Assembly (NCBI GenBank): GCA_035487295.1
Contig: DATHMH010000042.1
Location: 124,001-188,000, forward strand
Direction of reading: 5' to 3'
DNA: 64,000 nucleotides
Source: QIAW01 sp035487295
GTDB taxonomy: Bacteria > Acidobacteriota > Terriglobia > Terriglobales > Acidobacteriaceae
Shown: positions 37,495 through 46,267 of the stretch, in pieces
Layout of the letters: the number at the start of each line of letters is the position of its first letter
How positions within the stretch are numbered: position 1 is the first letter of the stretch
The notes under the pieces: generated by a model
What the model was told of the DNA's origin: nothing
Databases searched by the model: none
The model's input: the letters and a program-made list of their open reading frames with translations, nothing else
Program-made: the position numbers and the translations under genes

Positions 37495-37748
37495 ATCTAT
37501 CTCCTCATCTCTCTCATTGCGTCGGATTGCCATGAAGCTGTCTCCATTCCTCTAATCGTTGACGAGTGCCCTTTGGAAACAAAATCGAGCCGGAAATACT
37601 GAGAGCGGCGCCACCGTTTCCTGACGTGGAGACGCCGCTCTTTACGGGTGCGGACCTACCTGGTGTAACTATTCCGCTAAAACCGCGCCTTTCTCCAGAT
37701 AACCGGCTATATCCGCCTGCGAACAGCAAAACCTGGAAGCGCGCGACT
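37495..37748. other. Structured leader upstream of the pilin gene
   Basis: A strong hairpin (AGAGCGGCG / CGCCGCTCT, about 37602-37664) and the sequence TAGCCGGTTAT (minus strand, about 37700-37715) suggest a structured RNA. Parts recall c-di-GMP-I (GEMM) riboswitches that precede pilin genes in other bacteria, but the GACGCAAAGCC block is missing. Confidence 0.35.
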
Positions 37749-38171
37749 TCACCGTATCTCTCCTATTACCGTTGTATTATTTTGAATCGATGGATATGTT
37801 GCCGGCCTGCAACCTTCCAACCAGGTCCGGGCTTTTTCCTGCGTGCGGAATACAGATACATTGAACCCATCGATATCGGCATAGGCTGAAAAAACCCGCG
37901 CCAGGCCATAAACGAAATCGCCGGCAGCGGTTATAGCGATGTCGCTGACCCCACTCTGAATGAGTTTCTTGACATGCCAGACAAGCTCGCGGAGTTCGCC
38001 GAATGAGAGCTCTGGTTTGACGCTTGTGAGGTCTATGAGAAGCTGCATTCCAGCTTCAAGAGAAGCTCCTGCCAGGAAGCCATCCACGGAACGAATGCAG
38101 TCCTGCAAAGTGACTGCATCAGCGACAACGACAGTGGCAACATTCGTATCTTTAAAAATTGTGTATTTCAT
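37749..38171 (-). CDS. SpoIIAA/STAS-like domain protein
   Basis: About 140 residues from ATG 38171; the frame is open to 38333 but the upstream part looks non-coding. The pattern VATVVVADAVTLQDCIRSVDGF, then LLIDLTSVKPELSFGELREL, then VFRTQEKARTWL fits the STAS-like/SpoIIAA-like fold used for anti-sigma control or lipid binding. There is no Ser-containing DSSG motif. It lies between the pilin and a secreted-protein gene on the same strand. Confidence 0.6.
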   Translation of the reverse strand: MKYTIFKDTNVATVVVADAVTLQDCIRSVDGFLAGASLEAGMQLLIDLTSVKPELSFGELRELVWHVKKLIQSGVSDIAITAAGDFVYGLARVFSAYADIDGFNVSVFRTQEKARTWLEGCRPATYPSIQNNTTVIGEIR

Positions 38172-38367
38172 GAACCCCATGCGATTTAAGAGTTGCGAAG
38201 CAGATTGCCCGACTAACTTCCATCCCCCCGGACGTAATGAAAATCGGAAAACCTGCTTCGCAAATCTCTTAAATTGCAACCTCCCCCAGAAAATTCTCTC
38301 TTTCAGAATCTTCAAAGTGCGGAAGATAAACATTCCGCGCAGAAATTAAATCTCCTCCCGGCGGGAT

Positions 38368-38877
38368 TCAGCTCTCAGATTCAATGTCGTTCTGTGCCTG
38401 TTTTTCGGCCTTTTTCGTTTCCGCCGTGGAGTTCGAATTCGGTTTTAGAGCCTTGATGGCCTTGCCCAGGCTTTCGGAATTCGGCCCTGTTAACTTACTT
38501 TTCAAGTCAGAAAATGGAATCCCCAGATTGTGGGAAACGTGAATTGCAGCCACGCACTGGCCAAGGTTTTTAAATCCTGAGCAAGCCTGTTGAGGCGTTG
38601 TTCCTGCCGGCAACAGCTTCTGCAGGTTAGAAGAAAGTTTTGAATTCGGATTCGATAGTTGTTTCGGAGAAGACGTCTGCGATTGTGCCTGGCTTCCTGA
38701 TTGCGTGCTATGGCTCGAGGTTGACGTCCCGGAGTGCTCCATTCCAGTATGCCCCGTACCAGAGGCTCCTCCTCCCACATGGCCACCGCCACCGGCGCCA
38801 CCATGGTTGGGCAAGCTGTAGCCCAAGACTGCGCTGGCGAGCAAAACAGATACTACGCTTGCAATGCGTAACTTCAT
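38368..38877 (-). CDS. Secreted Gly/Ser-rich protein of unknown function
   Basis: 169 residues with a signal peptide (LLASAVLGYS), a Gly/His-rich segment (GGAGGGGHVGGGASG), a Ser/Gln-rich linker and a C-terminal helical region (about 80-160: LLPAGTTPQQACSGFKNLGQ, VAAIHVSHNLGIPFSDL) with two Cys. The same C-terminal pattern (ACxGFKNLGQCVAAxHVSxNLGI) is widespread in Acidobacteriota exported proteins, function unknown. A good sigma-54-type promoter lies 47 bases upstream. Confidence 0.7.
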   Translation of the reverse strand: MKLRIASVVSVLLASAVLGYSLPNHGGAGGGGHVGGGASGTGHTGMEHSGTSTSSHSTQSGSQAQSQTSSPKQLSNPNSKLSSNLQKLLPAGTTPQQACSGFKNLGQCVAAIHVSHNLGIPFSDLKSKLTGPNSESLGKAIKALKPNSNSTAETKKAEKQAQNDIESES

Positions 38878-38923
38878 TGTTGGCTCCTTCAGGGCGACAG
38901 TAAGCGCTTTGCACTAAACAATA

Positions 38924-38940
38924 AGCAAGTCTGAAGCCAA
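38924..38940 (-). promoter_or_regulatory. Candidate sigma-54 (-24/-12) promoter
   Basis: The minus strand reads TTGGCTTCAGACTTGCT: -24 GG and -12 GC are spaced exactly 10 bases apart (consensus TTGGCAC-N5-TTGCW). It is 47 bases before the start of the secreted-protein gene at 38877 and close to a sigma-54 activator operon. The AC of the -24 box is TT here. Confidence 0.5.
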
Positions 38941-39163
38941 GATGGAAAACTAATAGAATCAATTAGATATAGACTTTAACGTAGGTATTTGGCCTGCCGG
39001 GTGAGTTGAAAAGAAACATGTGCTGTTACGATACACCACAGGATGGCTTTGATATTTTTGTGCGAAAGATTACGGTTCAATAGCGGCTTGCATCGTTGAA
39101 CACAAGTTTTGAATTTGTTGAACTCATGTTCCCGCAAGTTTATGTCTTCCTCTAGCTAGTTAT

Positions 39164-39940
39164 TTACTTGTGTCCGCCGCCTTTGGGTATGGAAGGAGGA
39201 GTGTGTGGCTGACCGTGGGATTGATTCCCTTGTCCCATCCCTTTGCCCTGCCCATTTCCTCCGTTACCTCCATTACCCCCGTTTCCTCCATTACCCTGGG
39301 AACCGGACTTCCCTGATTGCTGGTGCATCTCTGATGTTGGCTGTGTGGGTTCGGGAGCCGAGTTTGCTCCCACGCGGCTGGAGGACCCAGCCTTAATGGA
39401 AACCGGGGCGCCAATCCCTTTCGCGTTTTCGAGTTGAACCTCGCCTTCTTCGACATCAACCTGGGTAGTTTTGCTCTTGTCCACTTCCACATAGAAGCGG
39501 GTGCCACGCACTGAAATCACGGCGCTGGGAGTGCCAATTTGGAACGGCGGCGACCCACTGATGCGCTTTTGTATCTCGGCTTTTATTTGACCGAGCAGCA
39601 ACTGCAAACGCTGCCAATTTGTTGAAGAGGGCTGCGTCAAGATTAAACTTGTGTGGGGCTGTACGAGGATATCGCTGCCATCTTCCAGATGCAGCAGAAC
39701 ATGCCCGTCTCCAGTGTTGATCACGGTATCAGGCGGCAGGACCTGCCCGCGGGCCGGGGCCGAGGAGCCCTGCCCGGGAAGCTGCAGTTGCACCTTTTTC
39801 TCGAAATCAGCAACCGTCGCCCCCGCATAGGGAGCACTTGCAGGAGACGCGTTCTGTTGGGCGCCGACAGACACCATGCCCGCGCATAAGAAAAACATTA
39901 TGCTGAAGAAAACTTGCTTGCGAATTTGACGGATTTTCAT
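39164..39940 (-). CDS. FecR-domain secreted protein with Gly/Asn-rich tail
   Basis: 258 residues. Signal peptide (about 1-27), a FecR domain (about 60-170: VLPPDTVINTGDGHVLLHLEDGS, VISVRGTRFYVEVD), and a C-terminal Gln/Gly/Asn-rich tail with GNGGNGG repeats. Its ATG overlaps the stop of the CHASE2 kinase gene (ATGA), so it is the last gene of the three-gene operon. In this setting FecR proteins are thought to sense or scaffold at the cell surface. Confidence 0.85.
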   Translation of the reverse strand: MKIRQIRKQVFFSIMFFLCAGMVSVGAQQNASPASAPYAGATVADFEKKVQLQLPGQGSSAPARGQVLPPDTVINTGDGHVLLHLEDGSDILVQPHTSLILTQPSSTNWQRLQLLLGQIKAEIQKRISGSPPFQIGTPSAVISVRGTRFYVEVDKSKTTQVDVEEGEVQLENAKGIGAPVSIKAGSSSRVGANSAPEPTQPTSEMHQQSGKSGSQGNGGNGGNGGNGGNGQGKGMGQGNQSHGQPHTPPSIPKGGGHK

Positions 39941-42303
39941 ACGATTGCCTCAGAAACTATATTGGAATGAACGGGGACGATGAAACAGAAGCAGGTGCCC
40001 GAAGACGCGCTGCTGCTCACCTGCACGCGACCGCCGTGCTGCTCACAGATTCGTTTCACGAATGCGAGTCCTAATCCCCATCCGGGCTTTGAATCAGCCT
40101 GCTGTGCGACCCGGTAATAGGGCTCAAATACGCGGTCGAGGGCCTCTGCCGGGATGGCCGGGCCAGGATTCTGAACCAGGAACTCAATCTCGCTTTCCTG
40201 CATCCTCACCTGCACTTTCACCATACTTCCCTTCGGGCTGTATTTTACGGCGTTGCTCACAAGATTAAGAAGAGCGCCGGTGATGAGCGGCTCATCGCAA
40301 TTCAGAAGCCTGGCCTCAGGCTCGATCTCGGCAACGATTTCGATTTGCGCCGATTGTGCCAGCGGTTGCATGATCTGCCGCACGTGATTCACCACATCGC
40401 TAACCTCCACCAGCTTCAGGCGAAGCGGGCGGGAGCCAACATCCATACGCAGCACTTCCAAGTATGCATTAATCATAGCCACAAGCCGCCTCGATTCACG
40501 AAAAATTGTTGCCGGCGCCTCCGCGCCGGAAGCCGACTGCGGATAAAGCATGAGAAGCTCTGCGAACCCCTGGATTGCAACCAGCGGGGTGCGTAACTCA
40601 TGGGTCACAAATCCCAATGCCTCGGCGCGCGTCTGGTCCCTTTCATGGAGCGCGCTGGTATCTTCGGCGAGCAACAAGATCGCGTTTGACGCGGCGTGCG
40701 AAGGCCAGGGGAGGCGGACCGCACGAAACCGCCACCAGCCCTCTTTCAGCGAAAGCTCTTTTTCCTGCCAGACAGCCGAACCGCGGAACGTCTGCCAGAA
40801 TTCATTGCCGATACCCAGCTCCCGCGCCAGAACTTCTGTGCCTGCGGTTACGTTCAAGGCCTGCTTTTCGCAGAATCGACTCCAGCTTGAATTGTGGAAC
40901 AGAAGCCGTCCATCGAGCGCGTACACGGCGAGCGCTTCCTGCATGGTTTCGAGTAAAGTTTCGTCAAAAGCATACAGTGAAGCTAATTCATCCTGCAGTT
41001 GCCGCAAGGACTGCAATTTCCAGTGCAGGTGGGAGGGAGGAGCATCGCGGGTGGGAATGAAAATCCTGTGCGCCGAAAATTCTGTAGGTACAGGCAGCAA
41101 CGCCTGCAGCTCTTTCAATCCGCGAGTAATGGCACGATCAATCACTATAAGGTTCTCTAACTGGGCAAGAGGCGCCGCCAACACAGCCATGACCAGAAAA
41201 GGACCATACGGCAATTGCAGATAAAAGACATTGAAGAGAAGATAGCCGGCGGCATACCCCACGAATAACAGCACTGACAGGTACAACAGGCCGCGGCCGC
41301 CCGGCCACCACATCACAATCCAAAGTGAAAGCATGCTGGCGCACAGCAGAAGAGAGATTTGGGCGATCATCCCTAAGCTTTGTATCTGTTTGCGGCCCAG
41401 AAACGTGTCAACAGCGTTGGCGTTCACCTCGACCCCGGGCATTGGATTTTGATCGCTCACTGGAGTAAAAAGGCGATCGCTGAGCTCCGTCGCGCCGAAA
41501 CCGATGAGCACAATTTTCCCTTGCAACAGAACTCCTTTTTGCCCATCCAACAAGTCACGGGCTGAAAGAGTTATGAACGGAGGCACGGATTGCTCAGGAA
41601 CAAATTGCTGGCGGTAATTGATCGTCAGATACCGGGGTTCAAAACGATCTATGTCTGCAGTTTGATAGGATGAATGGATACTTCCCGCTTCTTCCGGTCC
41701 TGCTGTTCCCAGCCTGGCAACGTTAACTAATGCAGCGGCAAAAGCGAGGCGCGGGCCTTGAGCGCTGGGTTCCGTGATTGGGATTCTTCGACATAGACCA
41801 TCCGAATCGAGCACAGCTTGCACGTGTCCCAGGGCCGCTGCCGCCTGGGAAAAGCGCGGAAGCGGATCTGTCCATAAGCCGCCCTCAGTCGAGCTGGAAA
41901 TCTTAGAGGGCAAGACGACATTGCGGGCTTCTTCGAGAACGGCTGTCAGAGCAGAATCGTTGGCCTCGTCTTCCTGCTCCGACAAAATAATATCCACCCC
42001 GATTGCCCTGGGATGAGACTGGCTTACAGCTCGAATTAATTGCGCCAGTTGCTTTCGCGGCCAGGGCCACCTGCCGTAATGGGCCAACGCGGAATCGTCA
42101 ATCAATACCAGAGCTACATTTCCAGATGTCTTCTGGGCGCCTCGCAGCCGGAAGTAAAAGTCTTCCAGCCTGCGGCTTAGACTGATGACGGGAAAGCTCA
42201 CGCTGATCAACCCCGCCAGTACCAGCAGCAGCAGATTGAGCCGCAGCCAACGCCGAAACGAAAATGTTCCACGAATTTCCGAGTTTGGCCAAATGCCCTT
42301 CAT
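39937..42303 (-). CDS. CHASE2 sensor histidine kinase
   Basis: 788 residues: an N-terminal transmembrane helix (about 18-42), an extracytoplasmic CHASE2 domain (about 43-300, ALVLIDDSALAHYGRWPW, GKIVLIGFGA), three transmembrane helices (about 310-390), a PAS-like segment, HisKA (H-box FVTHELRTP) and HATPase (N-box NLVSNAVKYS, G-boxes NPGPAIP and GWGLGLAFV). It starts inside the last codons of the sigma-54 regulator gene (4-base overlap) and probably phosphorylates it. Confidence 0.93.
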   Translation of the reverse strand: MKGIWPNSEIRGTFSFRRWLRLNLLLLVLAGLISVSFPVISLSRRLEDFYFRLRGAQKTSGNVALVLIDDSALAHYGRWPWPRKQLAQLIRAVSQSHPRAIGVDIILSEQEDEANDSALTAVLEEARNVVLPSKISSSTEGGLWTDPLPRFSQAAAALGHVQAVLDSDGLCRRIPITEPSAQGPRLAFAAALVNVARLGTAGPEEAGSIHSSYQTADIDRFEPRYLTINYRQQFVPEQSVPPFITLSARDLLDGQKGVLLQGKIVLIGFGATELSDRLFTPVSDQNPMPGVEVNANAVDTFLGRKQIQSLGMIAQISLLLCASMLSLWIVMWWPGGRGLLYLSVLLFVGYAAGYLLFNVFYLQLPYGPFLVMAVLAAPLAQLENLIVIDRAITRGLKELQALLPVPTEFSAHRIFIPTRDAPPSHLHWKLQSLRQLQDELASLYAFDETLLETMQEALAVYALDGRLLFHNSSWSRFCEKQALNVTAGTEVLARELGIGNEFWQTFRGSAVWQEKELSLKEGWWRFRAVRLPWPSHAASNAILLLAEDTSALHERDQTRAEALGFVTHELRTPLVAIQGFAELLMLYPQSASGAEAPATIFRESRRLVAMINAYLEVLRMDVGSRPLRLKLVEVSDVVNHVRQIMQPLAQSAQIEIVAEIEPEARLLNCDEPLITGALLNLVSNAVKYSPKGSMVKVQVRMQESEIEFLVQNPGPAIPAEALDRVFEPYYRVAQQADSKPGWGLGLAFVKRICEQHGGRVQVSSSASSGTCFCFIVPVHSNIVSEAIV

Positions 42304-43664
42304 CGCCTGTTCGCCTGAAGATCAATACCCAGTCGCCGCGCCTTCTCATAGAGCGTCTTTCGTTCGATCCCTAACGCCCGAGCTGCTTTGGACTTGTTTC
42401 CCTCCGCCTCTTGCAAGACCCTGAGAATGTGCTGGCGCTCCATCTCCTGTAATGTTGGCGCAGGTCCGTTGCCGGCGACTGCGGGTGTGTGAGGCTGGCG
42501 TTTGCTTACGGCCTCGCGCTCCACATCTGCTACCCCAATTTCCCCCGAGGCGCAGAAGATCGCCAGCCTTTCGATAAAGTTTTCCAGTTCCCGAACATTG
42601 CCCGGCCACAACATGCTGCTCAAAGATTGCACAGCTTCCGACGTGATTTGAATATGTCTCTTGCTCCGTGCATTCGATCGTTTGAGAAAGTGGTGGATCA
42701 GCGGCGGTATATCTTCACGACGTTCCGCCAGCGTGGGCAGATGAATGGTGACTACGCTCAGACGATAATAGAGGTCTTCGCGAAAGGCGCCGGCCTGGAT
42801 CAACGCTTCAAGGTCGCAGTTGCTGGCCGCCAGGATGCGTACGTCAATGGGGATATATTTATTGGAACCGACCCGTCGCACCTGCTGTTCCTGCACAGCA
42901 CGCAGCAGATTTACCTGAAAACCTGTCTTGGTCTCGGAAATTTCATCCAGGAAGATCGTGCCTCCATGAGCAGCTTCAAAGAGTCCCGGATGATTGCTAT
43001 CTGCCCCGGTGAATGCGCCTTTTTCGTATCCAAAAAGCTCGCTCTCCAGCAGGGTTTCGGAAAACGCCCCACAGTTGATGGGTATAAAAGGCTTTTGCGC
43101 TCGGGCACTATGAGCGTGGATGGCTCGGGCCACCAGTTCTTTGCCGGTCCCGCTCGCTCCTGTGATGAGGACACTGGCATTGCTGGCGGCAACACGCGCA
43201 ATAGCGCGATAGACTTCCAGCATCTTTGCGCTGCGTCCTACAATCGCAGTCTCGGGAAATGGCTCTTCTGAAGCAATTTCTTCCGTCAATGACGGACGCG
43301 CACTTTGCACCCTTCGGACCAGAGCCAGCAGATCGTCGATCAGCAGCGGCTTGCTCAGATACTCCAAAGCGCCCCCACTCAGGGAGCGGGCAACCGTTTC
43401 TACGGTTGCATGTGCCGTCATGACGACACACTTGCATTGCGGCTGTATTACTTTCAACAGGTCAAGAACGTTCAAGCCATTCGCAGTTCCCAGGTAAAGG
43501 TCTACTAAAGCGAGGTCAATGCGGCTTTGGCGCAGCAGAATCTCCGCGGCTTCCAGGCTGTCTGCCAATTGGCAGTTGTAGCCCTCGACCGTCAGCACTG
43601 CATGCAAAAAGCTGCGCGTGGAATCCTCATCGTCGACCACCAGAACTGTAAATCTTTTCGACAT
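42300..43664 (-). CDS. NtrC-type sigma-54 response regulator
   Basis: 454 residues: a receiver (about 1-125) with Asp11/12, phosphoacceptor Asp55 and Lys105, a sigma-54 AAA+ domain (about 139-370) with Walker A GASGTGKE (169-176) and GAFTGA (216-221), and a Fis-type HTH at the end (NKSKAARALGIERKTLYEKARRLG). It is first in the operon; the next gene, a CHASE2 kinase, is its likely cognate sensor. A sigma-54-type promoter upstream of 38877 is a plausible target (inference). Confidence 0.95.
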   Translation of the reverse strand: MSKRFTVLVVDDEDSTRSFLHAVLTVEGYNCQLADSLEAAEILLRQSRIDLALVDLYLGTANGLNVLDLLKVIQPQCKCVVMTAHATVETVARSLSGGALEYLSKPLLIDDLLALVRRVQSARPSLTEEIASEEPFPETAIVGRSAKMLEVYRAIARVAASNASVLITGASGTGKELVARAIHAHSARAQKPFIPINCGAFSETLLESELFGYEKGAFTGADSNHPGLFEAAHGGTIFLDEISETKTGFQVNLLRAVQEQQVRRVGSNKYIPIDVRILAASNCDLEALIQAGAFREDLYYRLSVVTIHLPTLAERREDIPPLIHHFLKRSNARSKRHIQITSEAVQSLSSMLWPGNVRELENFIERLAIFCASGEIGVADVEREAVSKRQPHTPAVAGNGPAPTLQEMERQHILRVLQEAEGNKSKAARALGIERKTLYEKARRLGIDLQANRR

Positions 43665-44104
43665 CTGTTTCTGTTCTACCCCTATAAGAATCAGTCACGT
43701 GTATCCAGACAACCCAGTTGTGTGTCTGATTGAAACACAAGTATGGCTAAATTATGGCCCTTGTTTGAACAAATTCGACAAAAGTACCAGATATCTTAAG
43801 TACTAGTACTTTTGGTCTCTAAAGTGCTCGCTTTCCCGAACCGAGAGAATAATCTTCAAGCGAATGGCTTTTCTGTAGCTGGCAGTCTTCTTGCGCAAGG
43901 GTTTCCCCTTGCTTGCGGGATTCGCTTGTGGCCTCATTCTCGCAGCGATGAATAAAGAGCTCCACACTTTCCCAGCGACTCTATTTTTTGACGGAAATCA
44001 AGAGACAAAGCGTTTCGCCTTGGTATCAGCAAGGCTTCATAAGTATCCCCTCCTTGAACGGATTTCTGTTACTCTTGGCGTTCAAGCCCAAATCTCTTCA
44101 GAAT
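43665..44104. other. Divergent intergenic region with palindromes
   Basis: A 440-base gap. AAGTACTAGTACTT (43798-43811) is a perfect palindrome, and TTGTTTGAACAA lies at about 43761-43772. They are 100-150 bases upstream of the regulator operon and may be control sites. A plus-strand frame at 43891-44298 runs into the lipoprotein gene region in another frame and is not supported. Confidence 0.4.
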
Positions 44105-44680
44105 ATGAATATTCGAAAAATGCGATTTCCCTTTCTGGCGGCCCTCGCGGTTATGTTCGCGTGCGTTGCCTGCACACGCACGCCCAGCGTTCAGCATTAT
44201 CAAAAAGATGGGGTGCAATTCTCGTATTACTCAAATTGGACCATCGTCAAAGACGCAGCTGTCGATGGCAAATCAGACGTGAGAGCGATTCACATTGAGG
44301 GGCCGGGTAATGCCGTAGTAAGCCTGATCTGTGTGCCTCCATCCAACGGTCAAACCCTGGAAGGGTTCGCCACCGGAGTTGCACAACGGCGTGATGCAGC
44401 CATTGAAAGCAAATTGAGTATCGGCTCATTCAAGGCTGCCGAGGTCAGTAAAGGCGCATCGGAACCCATAACGGGAACAATTGCCGGTGAAGAGCAGCAA
44501 GGTATACTGCAACAGTTCAGCATTAATGTGTTGGGAACGCAAGTGCCGCACGAGGCCAGGTTCTATGTACTGGGCCGGCAAAGATACAAGGTGATGATCA
44601 TGTCGCAAGTTTCCATCGCCAGTGCGGCTGCAACTCATCCGGGTTCTGAGCTGATTCTTAGAACTCTGGACACTGACTAA
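44105..44680 (+). CDS. Lipoprotein of unknown function
   Basis: 191 residues from ATG 44105. Signal sequence with lipobox near residue 19 (FACVAC/TR). The mature part (VQFSYYSNWTIVKD, GFATGVAQRRDAAI) has the PsbP/DUF1795-like layout also seen in the protein at 2168-2722. The frame is open from 43988, but the lipoprotein signal fixes the start. It is followed by a strong bidirectional hairpin. Confidence 0.65.
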   Translation: MNIRKMRFPFLAALAVMFACVACTRTPSVQHYQKDGVQFSYYSNWTIVKDAAVDGKSDVRAIHIEGPGNAVVSLICVPPSNGQTLEGFATGVAQRRDAAIESKLSIGSFKAAEVSKGASEPITGTIAGEEQQGILQQFSINVLGTQVPHEARFYVLGRQRYKVMIMSQVSIASAAATHPGSELILRTLDTD

Positions 44681-44790
44681 GAGTTCGGCCGGCAACTACC
44701 GTGTTATTCGATCCTCCTTTCCTGCTGTAATACTTCACGTCAAGACGGCTTTGTCGTGAGTTTCTTTCCCCTAAACCGCGCAACAGAACA

Positions 44791-44820
44791 AAAGAGGCGC
44801 CGGGATTCGGGCGCCTCTTT
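44791..44820. terminator. Bidirectional terminator between convergent genes
   Basis: Arms AAAGAGGCGCC (44791-44801) and GGCGCCTCTTT (44810-44820) with a short loop, flanked by A and T runs on both sides. It serves the lipoprotein gene (plus) and the gene ending at 44846 (minus). Confidence 0.85.
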
Positions 44821-44845
44821 CTGTAAACGCACTTTTGTGACCTCT

Positions 44846-46267
44846 TTAGGGGGCTGGCGGACACGGCAATGCCGAGTGAGGAAGCGAAGCCTCATTCGGA
44901 AAGCTGAACGCACCGTCGATTGCATTGGAAGTTTTTCCCATTTCGAACCACTGCAAGAGGGCCTCGGTCTGCGGATGATACGTAAATACTTCGCGCCGCT
45001 CCCGCAGCTTGATATCCACTGTGGAAACCGGCAGCACTTCGACAGGATCACCGGTCTCAAGGTTCCCCTGACAGCGGGCAATAGCGGGCACACCCGGAAA
45101 CTGCCACAGCGGAGTTACGTTGTTGACGAAGGGATCGTTGAACGCTTCGGAGGTTTCGTGGGAAAGTGCAGTTACATCCTGCACTCCGCCAGGAAATATT
45201 CCCGGCGACGTCCAGCTTGCATATTGAAAGACCCAGCGTGGCTGCGGGATCGTATTCGTCTTCGCGATATAAGTGTGGAACCCGAGCACGCAGCAGGCGG
45301 CCGGCTGTCCCTGAACATTGATGGAAAACAGGAAGGTGTTGGGAAATAGAGACATGTTCAGCGCCTTGGTGCTGAAGTTGTTGGCAATAATCTCATTGGT
45401 CGCCTGACTGAAGAGGAGGTTCTGGAAGAGCATATCCAGCACAATGATGTATTGATTGCCGTTGGGCGCGGTCTTGACGAAGTAAGCCTGGACCGGCTTT
45501 ATGACTCCGCCCGGGAAAACAACATTGACGAACCGTGGTATACGCATGGTTGTGCGATCCACGACCTGGTGACGCAGCTCGGTGTGCCAATCTTCCTCCA
45601 TACGGTGAAAGAATTCGGCGCGCTGAACGGCATCGGCGAACTGGATGTGGCGTCCGGAAGTGTAATTGGCTTCCTCAAAATTGGGCGAGTCTTCCACCAG
45701 ATCGCTGAACGTGAAGGGCACATTCATATTGACCGTCCCATCGGCGTTGAGCAGTTGCAGGGAAACCTCGTTGATTTTCGCGGGAATCACCGTCCTTCCG
45801 CCTGTGAGCGGATGGTTGCCGATCATAATGAAGGGAAACACCTTGCCCTGCGATACACCCGCCTGGCCTGCAAAAGCGCCAGCGAAGGTAGGCAGGGAGT
45901 CAATGCCATCAATGTTTCCCTCGGGGTTGGGAGTATCTGTGTCGCCTCGCCCGGCGCTGCTGGGCGCGGCGTCGCTTAGGTTTACGCTGTTATCCACGGA
46001 GCTTTCGGTTCCTGCGATTCCAGAAGTCAGGGCTTCCCTGGAGGTGGCTGCCCCCTCTGGAAATACCAGGGTGGTTCCTGAAAGATCTACCGGTTGATTG
46101 GAAATGGAGTTTAGGTCGACTGCCGGCACCTTGAGATAGTTCGTATCATAATCCCCGATTGGAAAAGCTTCGTCCAGCGGGGGGTTAGTTGCGCTCTGGG
46201 CCAAACCGCTGCCCATGACGCAAATTGAAAACAGCACAACAAAGATGCAATGGCTCGCAATTTTCAT
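44846..46267 (-). CDS. Secreted protein of unknown function with HExxE-like site
   Basis: 473 residues from ATG 46267. Signal peptide (MKIASHCIFVVLFSICVMGSGLAQ). The central region includes MRIPRFVNVVFPGG, QYIIVLDMLFQNLLFSQ and, near residue 375, ALSHETSEAFNDPF, a SHExxEAxxDP pattern reminiscent of EXORDIUM-like and other secreted proteins with a HExxx metal-like site. It is not a canonical HExxH, so peptidase activity is not claimed. The gene is followed by a terminator. Confidence 0.6.
   Translation of the reverse strand: MKIASHCIFVVLFSICVMGSGLAQSATNPPLDEAFPIGDYDTNYLKVPAVDLNSISNQPVDLSGTTLVFPEGAATSREALTSGIAGTESSVDNSVNLSDAAPSSAGRGDTDTPNPEGNIDGIDSLPTFAGAFAGQAGVSQGKVFPFIMIGNHPLTGGRTVIPAKINEVSLQLLNADGTVNMNVPFTFSDLVEDSPNFEEANYTSGRHIQFADAVQRAEFFHRMEEDWHTELRHQVVDRTTMRIPRFVNVVFPGGVIKPVQAYFVKTAPNGNQYIIVLDMLFQNLLFSQATNEIIANNFSTKALNMSLFPNTFLFSINVQGQPAACCVLGFHTYIAKTNTIPQPRWVFQYASWTSPGIFPGGVQDVTALSHETSEAFNDPFVNNVTPLWQFPGVPAIARCQGNLETGDPVEVLPVSTVDIKLRERREVFTYHPQTEALLQWFEMGKTSNAIDGAFSFPNEASLPHSALPCPPAP

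Noticed and set aside
37560..37748. c-di-GMP (GEMM) riboswitch before the pilin gene
   Set aside because: Only a TAGCCGG-like block is similar; the GACGCAAAGCC core is absent. Kept as a low-interest lead only.
43891..44298. 135-codon plus-strand ORF before the lipoprotein
   Set aside because: Overlaps the lipoprotein gene in another frame and has no signal or domain.
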